From: Pseudomonas capeferrum
GTDB taxonomy: Bacteria; Pseudomonadota; Gammaproteobacteria; Pseudomonadales; Pseudomonadaceae
NCBI RefSeq assembly: GCF_013523055.1
Contig: NZ_JAAMQM010000002.1
Coordinates: 124,001 to 188,000, forward strand
Length of the DNA: 64,000 bases
Direction: 5' to 3'
The notes under the pieces are model-generated. The model was not told the DNA's origin, did no database searches, and saw nothing but the letters and a program-made list of their open reading frames with translations. The first letter of the stretch is position 1. Every line of letters begins with the position of its first letter. Positions 35,550 to 43,616 of the stretch are shown here, in pieces. Made by a program: the position numbers and the translations under genes.

Positions 35550-35877
35550 CTGTGAATCCTTCGAGAGGCAGGAGTGGACCAGGTCGGCGATAGCGTCGCT
35601 GTCTATGCACATCCATCGTGTGGTGATCGTTTGCGCCGTGTTCATCGGTAGCCAAGGCGTTCATCGATCACATGCGGGATGGGATAGGTCACATTCTGTT
35701 CAAAGGGTGCAGTTCGCGAAATTATGATTTTTGTGGTCGCTGCCTAGGAAAATGCTGTTACCCCCGTGTGCAAAGGGTTCCAGGCCCTTCGCGAGAACTT
35801 TGAAGAGCCTCCGGAGCTTGAAAAAAACAGGGAAGTCACCCTGGCGCAAGGGTGCAGATCCTTGCGCAGGGCCATGG
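35550..35877. other. Region upstream of the monooxygenase operon
   Basis: About 330 bp holding the operon promoter on the minus strand. A hairpin at about 35838-35868 (GCGCAAGG / CCTTGCGC) lies just after the stop of the glycosidase-like gene and may terminate it. No gene recognised. Confidence 0.45.
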
Positions 35878-37791
35878 TCATGAGTCTTTCCAGGACAAGG
35901 CGAACAGTGTTTCGGCGGGTACTTCGAACTGGACGCGGCCGTCTCGGCAATCGACCGTGGCATCACGGCTACGGCTGTCGGGGCCGAAAAGCGTGAGAGC
36001 CGGACAGACGCTGCCTACGCCTCGCAGGCTGACTTGTTGCAGGCGGGCGCCCTTGTTCACGCCAAGCACACTGCGTTGTCGATCACGGGCCATGGCCAAT
36101 GCGTCGACTTCGAACGCGCTGTTGTCCAGACGCTGGACCTGATCCAGCCAATGCGCCTGCATGAACTGTTGGGCGAGTCCCACGGGCTTCAACTCGAAGC
36201 GACCCGGGCCTGGCATCGCGATCATGCCCTTGAGATGGTTGGGATCGTCGGCAGCCTGAAACCAGTTGAGCAGATCGAGCAAACCGTCCTGGGCCGAGTT
36301 GATAGCGACCGAGGCCCACCACAGGGAGGCGAAGTGCGTTTCCTGTTCGTAGGGGCTCACGCTCCCACCGCTGGATATGTTCGTCTGGTCCAGCAGGAGC
36401 GCCTTGCGCGGCCGGCCATTGGCTTGCAGACCCACCACCTCGGCAGCTCGGCGCACATTGTCGCGGTACACCCGTGTGGCCAGCAGGTCGCGGACCATCC
36501 ATTCATGCCAGGCCATGGCGTCGATCTTCGATCCCGATTCGGCGAGCATTCGTTGGGCCCAGTCGATGCCCCTGCGTTGCGCGCTCTCTGGCCGGAACGG
36601 ACCGCCGACCAGCCGCGAGCTTGCCGGCATCGCGATACGCACGCCCGCTTCGCGAGCGCCCGGGAAGTCGCGCACCCGTTGCTCCATGGCATCGAAGTAG
36701 CGCTTGTAGGTGGTGTAGTCGCGGTAGTTGAGATTGGGCTCGTCGGCGAACGACAGGTAGTGAGTGCCGCTGCCACCCAGGGCCACAGTCGCCGCCAGCC
36801 AGGCGTCCAGACCCTTGAAGCTCTGGGTATCGGGCCGCAAGTCGGCCTTGCGCTGGGTGGCGGCCAGTAACGTCATGTTCGTATCGATGGCGCCGCGCTC
36901 CTGATAGAAACGTCGGAAGGCATCTTCGTAATGGGGCTTGGCGGCAAGGATGTCGACCAGGCTGTAGAACCCGGCCGCGCGTGGCTTGAGTGCATCGAGC
37001 GCGGCATGGCTCGACGGCGGCGGCAGCAAGTAGGGCAGAGCGACGCCCAGGCGCGGGGTAGGGCCGAGCACATCGGCATGCACAGTGAGTTCGGTACGGC
37101 CACTGTCCTGACGCAGCGGTTGCAGGTCTTGTGGACGCTGGGCGAACAGATTCGCCGTGCCGTCCAGCCAGAAGGCCGCCTTGCCGCGGCCTTGCAGGCG
37201 CAGGCGCCAGGTCTGATCGATGTCGCTTGCGGGCAGGGCGATCTTGTCGAATTGCGGATAGGCCTGATAGGACTTGAGGGTCAGTGCGACCTTGGCGCCA
37301 TCGTTCAGACGTTCGGCCTGCAAAGCCCTCACGCCACCGAAGTACTTGCCCGCCAGGACCGCACGCTCACCGGCGCGGACCTTGAAGTAGAGCTCGGTAT
37401 CAGGCCCGGTTTCGACGCTGAAGTGCACCTTGGCCGGCGCGAACAGGCCGACCGTGGTGTCGTCGTATTCCAGGCGGTAGCGCCTGAAACTGTAGCCCGG
37501 CACCTCGACGCGGTAGCTGACCTTGCTGGCTGGCAACGGCCAGGCTTGTTGGCCACGGCTTTCGCTGGAAGGGATCAAGCGCTCGGCGCGCAATTGGCCC
37601 TCGCCGTCGAGCAGGTAGATACGTTCGTCGTTCGCGTCCGTTTGCCACGCCGGTACCCAACTGACGCGCACCGTATCGTCGCGACCCGGTTGCAGGTAGA
37701 AGCTTCCGTCGCGCACGTCGCCCCACCGCATGGGGTCAGCCTGAGCCAGGCCGCCGAGTGCAAGTATCATTACTGCAAATATAGACTTCAA
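35878..37791 (-). CDS. Secreted glycoside-hydrolase-like protein
   Basis: A 637-residue exported protein. The start is a TTG at 37791 with GAGG upstream, giving a clean signal peptide (LKSIFAVMILALGGLAQADP); an ATG further upstream would add 36 residues that spoil it. Residues to about 250 look like beta-sandwich modules (YSFRRYRLEYDD, LYFKVRAGERAV). The second half resembles a clan-A (beta/alpha)8 glycosidase: YLSFADEPNLNYRDYTTYKR has a possible acid/base Glu, KIDAMAWHEWMVRDLL a second carboxylate, followed by LLNWFQAADDPNHLKGMIAM. Family assignment (GH39-like) is only a guess; substrate unknown. Transcribed alone, divergent from an acyltransferase gene nearly 1 kb away. Confidence 0.6.
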   Translation of the reverse strand: MKSIFAVMILALGGLAQADPMRWGDVRDGSFYLQPGRDDTVRVSWVPAWQTDANDERIYLLDGEGQLRAERLIPSSESRGQQAWPLPASKVSYRVEVPGYSFRRYRLEYDDTTVGLFAPAKVHFSVETGPDTELYFKVRAGERAVLAGKYFGGVRALQAERLNDGAKVALTLKSYQAYPQFDKIALPASDIDQTWRLRLQGRGKAAFWLDGTANLFAQRPQDLQPLRQDSGRTELTVHADVLGPTPRLGVALPYLLPPPSSHAALDALKPRAAGFYSLVDILAAKPHYEDAFRRFYQERGAIDTNMTLLAATQRKADLRPDTQSFKGLDAWLAATVALGGSGTHYLSFADEPNLNYRDYTTYKRYFDAMEQRVRDFPGAREAGVRIAMPASSRLVGGPFRPESAQRRGIDWAQRMLAESGSKIDAMAWHEWMVRDLLATRVYRDNVRRAAEVVGLQANGRPRKALLLDQTNISSGGSVSPYEQETHFASLWWASVAINSAQDGLLDLLNWFQAADDPNHLKGMIAMPGPGRFELKPVGLAQQFMQAHWLDQVQRLDNSAFEVDALAMARDRQRSVLGVNKGARLQQVSLRGVGSVCPALTLFGPDSRSRDATVDCRDGRVQFEVPAETLFALSWKDS

Positions 37792-38748
37792 GTTCTTTGC
37801 CTCGGTGTCAAACGCAGCGCAACGATAGTGTTGCCTGGACGGAAACAGGGTGGGTATTCGCGCAAACGGGTCTGGACGGGATACGGCGAATGCGCGCAAC
37901 TTTTCGCAAAAACACTCATGTCCATGGCGGCGTGTCCCCGTTAGGTTTTCAGACAGGTGATAAGGGTGTGTAACAGGTTATAGACCAATAGTGGCACATT
38001 GCATCATTCCGTGAATTTTTGCTGTTCACGGGGCTCAGTTGCACGATGGCCTCTGGGGGCATGTCGTTGGTGTTTTAGCGCCCTTGAGATCGAGCGCCGC
38101 CCACGCGGCGCTTCGCGAGCAAATCGCATCGGCGAACCGCCGCTCCCACATTTATTGCAACGTGCCATGGCCTGACAGACCGAGCTCAGCCTTGTTTGTA
38201 CGACAAAGATATCGAGACGTCAGCAACAGCCTTGATGCAATCCTCAGCCATGCACCAAGGCTAACAACCCCGATCTCACAGGCCATGGCACGTTGCAATA
38301 AATGTGGGAGCGGCGGTTCGCCGATGCGATTTACCCGCGAAGCGCCGCGCGGGCGGCGCTGGATCTCAAGGGGGCCTACACATGCCATGACATGCACCAC
38401 GCGGGCGGCGCTCGATCTCAAGAGCGCTGAACATGCCATGACATGCACCTGGAATCCCTCATGTAAACCCAAATAAATATAAGGTAATCAATCGGTGAAC
38501 AATTTTATTTTCTACCGTTCAATCACTTTCCGATAGGTTGATCACATCAATGTTTTATTGGCGCCATTTGTGCGTCACGATGTTCCCATAAAATAAACCG
38601 AAACCAACTTGAACTTTGCAACGCTACTGCTAATGTTGCCTCGGCTTCGCACTTCGCAACCTATCGATTGTTCATGTTGGCGTATCCATAGTGTTAGCGC
38701 ACGACAATAGAGTGCTTGCTGCTCCCTCCCAATTGAAAGGATCACGTC
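37792..38748. other. Long intergenic region with large palindrome
   Basis: 957 bp between divergent genes. It holds the inverted repeat listed separately, an additional partial copy of its arm at 38398-38460, and an AT-rich stretch at 38460-38540. I see no credible gene. Confidence 0.6.
38081..38372. repeat. Inverted repeat, two 94-bp arms around a 104-bp centre
   Basis: Arm 38081-38174 and arm 38279-38372 are reverse complements with only a few mismatches. Each arm includes GGGAGCGGCGGTTCGCCGAT or its complement, a motif dispersed in Pseudomonas genomes, and a GGCGCTCGATCTCAAG-type end. The centre is not coding. The structure resembles a small non-autonomous palindromic element. Confidence 0.8.
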
Positions 38749-39810
38749 ATGAGCGCCCCGCTCCAAGCGCCAGCCGACAAGCTGGACAGTGTTCAACTGC
38801 TGCGCGCCATCGCGGCACTCGCCGTGGTTTTCTTTCACATTCCATTGTTTCGCAATGGCGACTGGGGCGTGGACATCTTCTTTGTGATCAGTGGCTTCAT
38901 CATGGCCCTGGTCACGACCCACTCCACCAGCCACTTTTTCACCAAACGGGTGGTTCGTGTCGTTCCGCTCTATTGGCTCGGCACGCTGGGTGTCTTCGGC
39001 GTGGCCCTGTTACTGCCGAGTCTGCTGGATAACACCACCGCGGACGTGCCTGGCCTGCTCAAGTCCCTGTTCTTCATTCCCTACCAGAAGGGTCAATACG
39101 TCCAACCCCTGCTGTACCTGGGTTGGACCCTGAACCTGGAAATGTTCTTCTACGCGGTGTTCGCCATCTCCATGGCCATCAGTCACCGTCACCGGCTGCT
39201 GATCTGCTCGAGTCTGCTGCTGGCGCTCGTGCTGCTAGGCAACCTGGTAGCGTTCGAGGGCCTGTTCGCACGCTTCTACACCCAGGAAATCCTCGCCGAA
39301 TTCGTCCTGGGCATGGCCTGTTACGGCGTCTTTGCCCGCACCGCCGGCTGGCGCCGGGCAGGGCCCGGCACGGGCGCGCGCGCAGCCCTGATCGTGCTGG
39401 GTGTCGCTGCCCTGGCCTGCATGCCCTTTACCAGCGGCCTGATCGAGGCGGTGGGACGTTCGGGCGTCTGGGGCATATTGGCGACGGTCGTGTTCCTGGC
39501 GTTGGTCCATGGGCTGTCGGGAGTTCGCCTGCCCGGCTTGCTGGTACTGATCGGCGACGCCAGTTACTCCCTCTACCTGTTCCACCCCTATGTGTTGAAG
39601 GTGTTCAACAAGGTCTTCCACGTGTTCGACACACCGGGCATGCTTGCCTATGTCATGACCCCCGTGAGTATTGCCCTGTGCTGCGTCGTGGCAGTGGGCA
39701 TCTATCGCTGGGTGGAGCTACCAACCACTCAATGGCTGCGCGCTCGTCTCATTGACCGGCGCAAGTCGGCAATTGGCTCGCAGGTCATGCCGGCCGGAAG
39801 CGGCGAATAG
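38749..39810 (+). CDS. Acyltransferase 3 family membrane protein
   Basis: A 353-residue inner-membrane O-acyltransferase with about ten helices. The first helix carries QLLRAIAALAVVFFHIPLF with the conserved catalytic His, followed by GVDIFFVISGFIMAL and the RVVRVVPLYWLGT motif. Such enzymes acetylate or succinylate surface polysaccharides, lipid-linked sugars or antibiotics. AAAGGA precedes the ATG. There are no neighbouring polysaccharide synthesis genes, so the substrate is unknown. Confidence 0.9.
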   Translation: MSAPLQAPADKLDSVQLLRAIAALAVVFFHIPLFRNGDWGVDIFFVISGFIMALVTTHSTSHFFTKRVVRVVPLYWLGTLGVFGVALLLPSLLDNTTADVPGLLKSLFFIPYQKGQYVQPLLYLGWTLNLEMFFYAVFAISMAISHRHRLLICSSLLLALVLLGNLVAFEGLFARFYTQEILAEFVLGMACYGVFARTAGWRRAGPGTGARAALIVLGVAALACMPFTSGLIEAVGRSGVWGILATVVFLALVHGLSGVRLPGLLVLIGDASYSLYLFHPYVLKVFNKVFHVFDTPGMLAYVMTPVSIALCCVVAVGIYRWVELPTTQWLRARLIDRRKSAIGSQVMPAGSGE

Positions 39811-39849
39811 AGCGGCACTTGGACACCCTGGCCGGTATACCGCATGAGC

Positions 39850-40665
39850 CTATGCTCCTGGCACGCCAGGCACATCCATGTTGATCCTGCGCCAGGCGGC
39901 TTGGGCAAGGCTGTAGAGCGAAAAGGCCAGCAACCCCAGGCCCATCGCCATCAAGATAACGCCGCCGGCTGGGAGATTCTGCAGGGCATCGAGAGCATCC
40001 TTCATGCCTGGCGGGTTCATGGCCTTGTAATTGGAGCCACTGATCATCAGCAGCAGGGCTATCTCGATAAACACCACCCCACGAGCGATCAGGCCGAAGC
40101 GCGAGACGGGGCGCACATAGCGCATGACGTCCTTGTCGGCTTCGAAGTATTTCTCGAACGATGCCTTCCAGCCCTTGACGATATGAGCCATCCCTACGCC
40201 CAGCGGGACCATGGCAATGAGGTATATCAGGGTATTGGAGTGCTCCCAGGACAGCAGGTGAGCCAGCAGGTCCTTGGCCTGTCCTCCGCCGGAGCCGCCG
40301 GCGCTTTCGAGACCGCTGACCAGCAGACCCAGCGCGAAGAATGCCAACGCGCCGTTGGCCATCGCGCTGGCCAACAGGCCTGTCCGAATCACCACCCCCT
40401 TGAAGCTTTTACCATGATGGTCGAAGTCGCGGACTGCTTGCAGCACACGCCATCCGGCAAAGGCCAGCAAGCCGGCCACTACCAACCCGACGAGTACGTG
40501 GCCGAACGGCTGGCTCAGCAGGGCTTCCAGGCTCTTGTGGCTGTCCTTGGGTCTTGTGGAGTCTCGAGCGGCCAGCAGAGCGAAGATACCGATGATCAGA
40601 TAGATTGCTCCCCGCGCGGCGTAGCCACCCCGTGCGAGTGCGATGAGACCTTGTTGCGTTGGCAT
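39850..40665 (-). CDS. DUF1206 membrane protein
   Basis: A 271-residue inner-membrane protein with six helices arranged as three two-helix DUF1206 repeats: LARGGYAARGAIYLIIGIFA, then VVIRTGLLASAMANGALAFF, then VSRFGLIARGVVFIEIALLL. Each repeat begins with the same R-x-G-x-x-A-R-G type pattern. Function unknown. It is convergent with the acyltransferase and 110 bp behind the histidine kinase gene end. Confidence 0.88.
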   Translation of the reverse strand: MPTQQGLIALARGGYAARGAIYLIIGIFALLAARDSTRPKDSHKSLEALLSQPFGHVLVGLVVAGLLAFAGWRVLQAVRDFDHHGKSFKGVVIRTGLLASAMANGALAFFALGLLVSGLESAGGSGGGQAKDLLAHLLSWEHSNTLIYLIAMVPLGVGMAHIVKGWKASFEKYFEADKDVMRYVRPVSRFGLIARGVVFIEIALLLMISGSNYKAMNPPGMKDALDALQNLPAGGVILMAMGLGLLAFSLYSLAQAAWRRINMDVPGVPGA

Positions 40666-40778
40666 GAAGAGGGTTCCAGAGAGGCTGTAGGTGAAAGACC
40701 TGTCTGGCCGGGTGGGGTTCGATCACAAGCTCGAGCGGATCGAACCCATGCAGCGGACGCGGACCTGTCCCGCCACCT

Positions 40779-43457
40779 TCAGCGCGCCAGGCCGCCTACC
40801 TCCATCTTCAGCATGTCACGCGCCTTGAGCACCAGGTGCGCCATGGCGAACGGCTTGGTGATTACCGCCATTCCCGTGTCGAGATGCCCGTCGCCCACCG
40901 CCGCGTTCTCGGCGTACCCGGTCACGAACAACACCTTGAGCCGAGGGACGATGCCCCTTGCCGCATCCGCGACTTGCCGCCCATTCATTCCTCCGGGCAG
41001 CCCTACGTCCGTGATCAGCAGGTCAACCGCGGGCCGCGCCTGCAATCCGCTAAGTCCCGTCATGCCGTCGGTGGCCTCCATCACGGAAAAACCTTCCTCT
41101 CGAAGCGCTTCGGCCATCAGCATTCGCACCGTGGCATCGTCGTCGATGACCAGAACCATGCCCTGACCGGCAACTGGCGCGGACGCCGAGGCCCGTACCG
41201 CGCCCTCAGGGGCTATCTCTCCCAGAAACCGTGGCAGGTAGAGCGTGAAGGTGGAGCCGGATCCCGGCACGGAGTGCGCGAGCACATGGCCCCCGGACTG
41301 GTTCACGAAACCGTGGATCATGGACAGGCCAAGCCCGGTGCCTTGCCCGATGGGCTTGGTGGTGAAGAAGGGGTCGAATATCCTGTCCATGAGCTCTGGT
41401 TCGATCCCGGAGCCCGTATCCTTCACGCTGATACGCACGAAGTCGCCCTCATGCCTGAGGCCGCGGGGCAGGTCGTTGCCATCGGTATTGGCGGTCTCGA
41501 TGCTCATCAGTCCGCCGTCGGGCATTGCATCTCGCGCATTGATAGCAAGGTTGAGAAGGGCGCTTTCGAGCTGCGCGGCGTCGATCTTCGTCGGCCACAG
41601 TGCCGGGTCCTGGACAACGCTGATATCGATGGACGGACCGACCGTGCGCCTGATCAGGTCCTGCATGTTCAGCACCAGATGGTTCACATCGGCGGGCTTG
41701 GGATCCAGCGTTTGCCGACGAGAGAACGCCAGCAGGCGCTGCGTCAATGTCGCGGCCTTGTGCGCGGAGCCGTGCGCCGCCTTGATGAAACGTCCGATAT
41801 CGTCGCTGCGGCCGACAGCGATGCGTTTCTCCATGAGCTCCAGGCTGCCGAGGATGCCGGCCAGGAGATTGTTGAAGTCGTGGGCGATGCCGCCAGTCAG
41901 CTGTCCCACGGCCTCCATCTTTTGCGCCTGCCTGAGCGCTTCATGCGCAAGCAGCAGTTCATTCGTTCGGGCTTCTACTCGTTGCTCTAGGGTCGCATTG
42001 GCGTTTTTCGTTTCTTCGAACAGCTTGGCGTTGTCAATGGCGATGGCGGCCTGGGCAGCCAGGGCGGCCATCAGTTTTTCATGCCGCTCGGTAAATTGAT
42101 CCGCTTCGGGATGGCCGTAGAAAAGGCCCCCCAGTACTTGGCCCGAACGTGAAACCACGGACACTGCCAGATAACTTCTGATCGGCAGGTAGCCGGCGGC
42201 GGGCAGGCCATAATGGGGCGCGAATGCCTGGTATCGCGGATCCAGCGAGATGTCACCGGAACGTACGACACCCAGGTTCTCGAACGTCGGGTCGAACAGC
42301 CGTGTCGGCTCTGGGGGCGGCAGGTGAGCGAAGTCACGCTTGGAGGCGCCCGACAAGGTAACCAGGCGCAGCTTCTGGCCATCCTCATCGACCACGTTAT
42401 GGAAATACGCGCCATAACGCGCGCCGGTCAACTCTATCCCGGCATCCGTCACCGTCTGCACCAGCCGCTGCAGATCGAGGTCGCCGGCAAGCTGTGCGTT
42501 GATCCGGTTGAGCGTCTCCAGGGTCCGGCTCTCTTCGCGCAGGGCCGCCTCGCTGGCGGTCAGTGCCGCGCGCGCCAGGTGCGCCTCGGTGACATCGAAC
42601 CCTTCGCAGAAGATACCGGTCACTTCACCCGAGTCGTCCAGCAGGGGTTCATAGATGAAATCCAGGAAACGTTGCTCGGAAGGTGCTCCTGGATAGCTCA
42701 GCAGAATGGGCGTTTCGGCGGAGACCAGCCGTTGGCCGGTATGGTAGACACGATCGAGCCACTCGTAGAACCCCTGACCCTCGAGCTCGGGAAATGCCTC
42801 GTAGATGGTCTTGCCGATAAAATCCCTGTCGCCGAACAATCGCTTGTACGACTGGTTGACGAAATCGAAGGTGTGGTCCGGGCCGCGCAGGATCGTGATG
42901 AAGCCTGGCGCCTGCTCGAACATGCGTCTTTGACGCCTGGACTCCTCTTCGAGCCTGCGTTCGCCGAGGATTCGCTCGGTGGTCTCGTGGCCCTGGTTGA
43001 ACACGCCCGCGATCTGCCCGTCTTCTCCCGGGATCGGCGTGAAACTGTAGTTCCAGTAGGTCTCGCACAGGTCGCTGCCTCGCGCGATCAGCAGCAGTTG
43101 ATCGTAGGCGGAATAGCCCCGGGCAGTGCTGACGACGCTCTCGAACTGTGGACCGATCACATCCCAGATGTCTGCCCATACCTCACGTGCCGGTCGGCCC
43201 AAGGCCGTGGGATGGCGGTCATCGGGTATGGGCGCCCAGGCATCGTTGTAGAGCAGGCACAGGTCCTGGCCCCAGTAGATCGCGGTGGGAAAGCTGGAGT
43301 GCAGACAGATGCTCAGGGCCGATCGCAAGGATTGGGGCCAGGTACAGGGGTTCCCCAAGGGTGTCCTGGACCAGTCATGGCTCCGGATGAGCCTGCCCAT
43401 TTCCCCGCCACCTTGGAGGAAATCCAGGGGCACGGAGCTTGGTACGTTTACGGTCAT
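40779..43457 (-). CDS. Hybrid sensor histidine kinase (PAS-PAS-GAF-HK-REC)
   Basis: An 892-residue soluble kinase. A PAS domain (about 20-165; DLCLLYNDAWAPIPDDRHPT), a second PAS (about 180-295; FDFVNQSYKRLFGDRDFIG), a GAF domain (about 320-480; LVQTVTDAGIELTGARYGAY), a coiled coil, the phospho-His in GGIAHDFNNLLAGILGSLEL, the ATPase boxes (NLAINARDAMPDGG, KDTGSGIEPELMDRIFDPFF, TGLGLSMIHGFV) and a C-terminal receiver with the phospho-Asp in LLITDVGLPGGMNG. No membrane segments, so it senses a cytoplasmic or diffusible cue, as do light- or redox-sensing relatives. It is divergent from the GGDEF-EAL gene, with 159 bp between starts. Confidence 0.9.
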   Translation of the reverse strand: MTVNVPSSVPLDFLQGGGEMGRLIRSHDWSRTPLGNPCTWPQSLRSALSICLHSSFPTAIYWGQDLCLLYNDAWAPIPDDRHPTALGRPAREVWADIWDVIGPQFESVVSTARGYSAYDQLLLIARGSDLCETYWNYSFTPIPGEDGQIAGVFNQGHETTERILGERRLEEESRRQRRMFEQAPGFITILRGPDHTFDFVNQSYKRLFGDRDFIGKTIYEAFPELEGQGFYEWLDRVYHTGQRLVSAETPILLSYPGAPSEQRFLDFIYEPLLDDSGEVTGIFCEGFDVTEAHLARAALTASEAALREESRTLETLNRINAQLAGDLDLQRLVQTVTDAGIELTGARYGAYFHNVVDEDGQKLRLVTLSGASKRDFAHLPPPEPTRLFDPTFENLGVVRSGDISLDPRYQAFAPHYGLPAAGYLPIRSYLAVSVVSRSGQVLGGLFYGHPEADQFTERHEKLMAALAAQAAIAIDNAKLFEETKNANATLEQRVEARTNELLLAHEALRQAQKMEAVGQLTGGIAHDFNNLLAGILGSLELMEKRIAVGRSDDIGRFIKAAHGSAHKAATLTQRLLAFSRRQTLDPKPADVNHLVLNMQDLIRRTVGPSIDISVVQDPALWPTKIDAAQLESALLNLAINARDAMPDGGLMSIETANTDGNDLPRGLRHEGDFVRISVKDTGSGIEPELMDRIFDPFFTTKPIGQGTGLGLSMIHGFVNQSGGHVLAHSVPGSGSTFTLYLPRFLGEIAPEGAVRASASAPVAGQGMVLVIDDDATVRMLMAEALREEGFSVMEATDGMTGLSGLQARPAVDLLITDVGLPGGMNGRQVADAARGIVPRLKVLFVTGYAENAAVGDGHLDTGMAVITKPFAMAHLVLKARDMLKMEVGGLAR

Positions 43458-43616
43458 CGGTGTTGTCTCAAGCGATCAGGGTGTTCGATGCGGTCAATAG
43501 TATCGAGGAACGCCAGCCGAGGGTGGATCGATGTTGCAGAAAGCCATCACCGTTGCTCATCCATTGGCCTTATTGGCCGATAACCTGGCATGAACCCCGT
43601 ATGCCGGTCGAGAGCA

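Noticed and set aside
36931-37944. 337-codon open frame on the plus strand
   Set aside because: Antisense to the secreted glycosidase-like gene, which has a signal peptide and sensible composition; the plus frame has neither.
37995-38010. Sigma-54-like TGGCAC near TTGCAT
   Set aside because: The spacing between the two boxes is far too short for a -24/-12 promoter.
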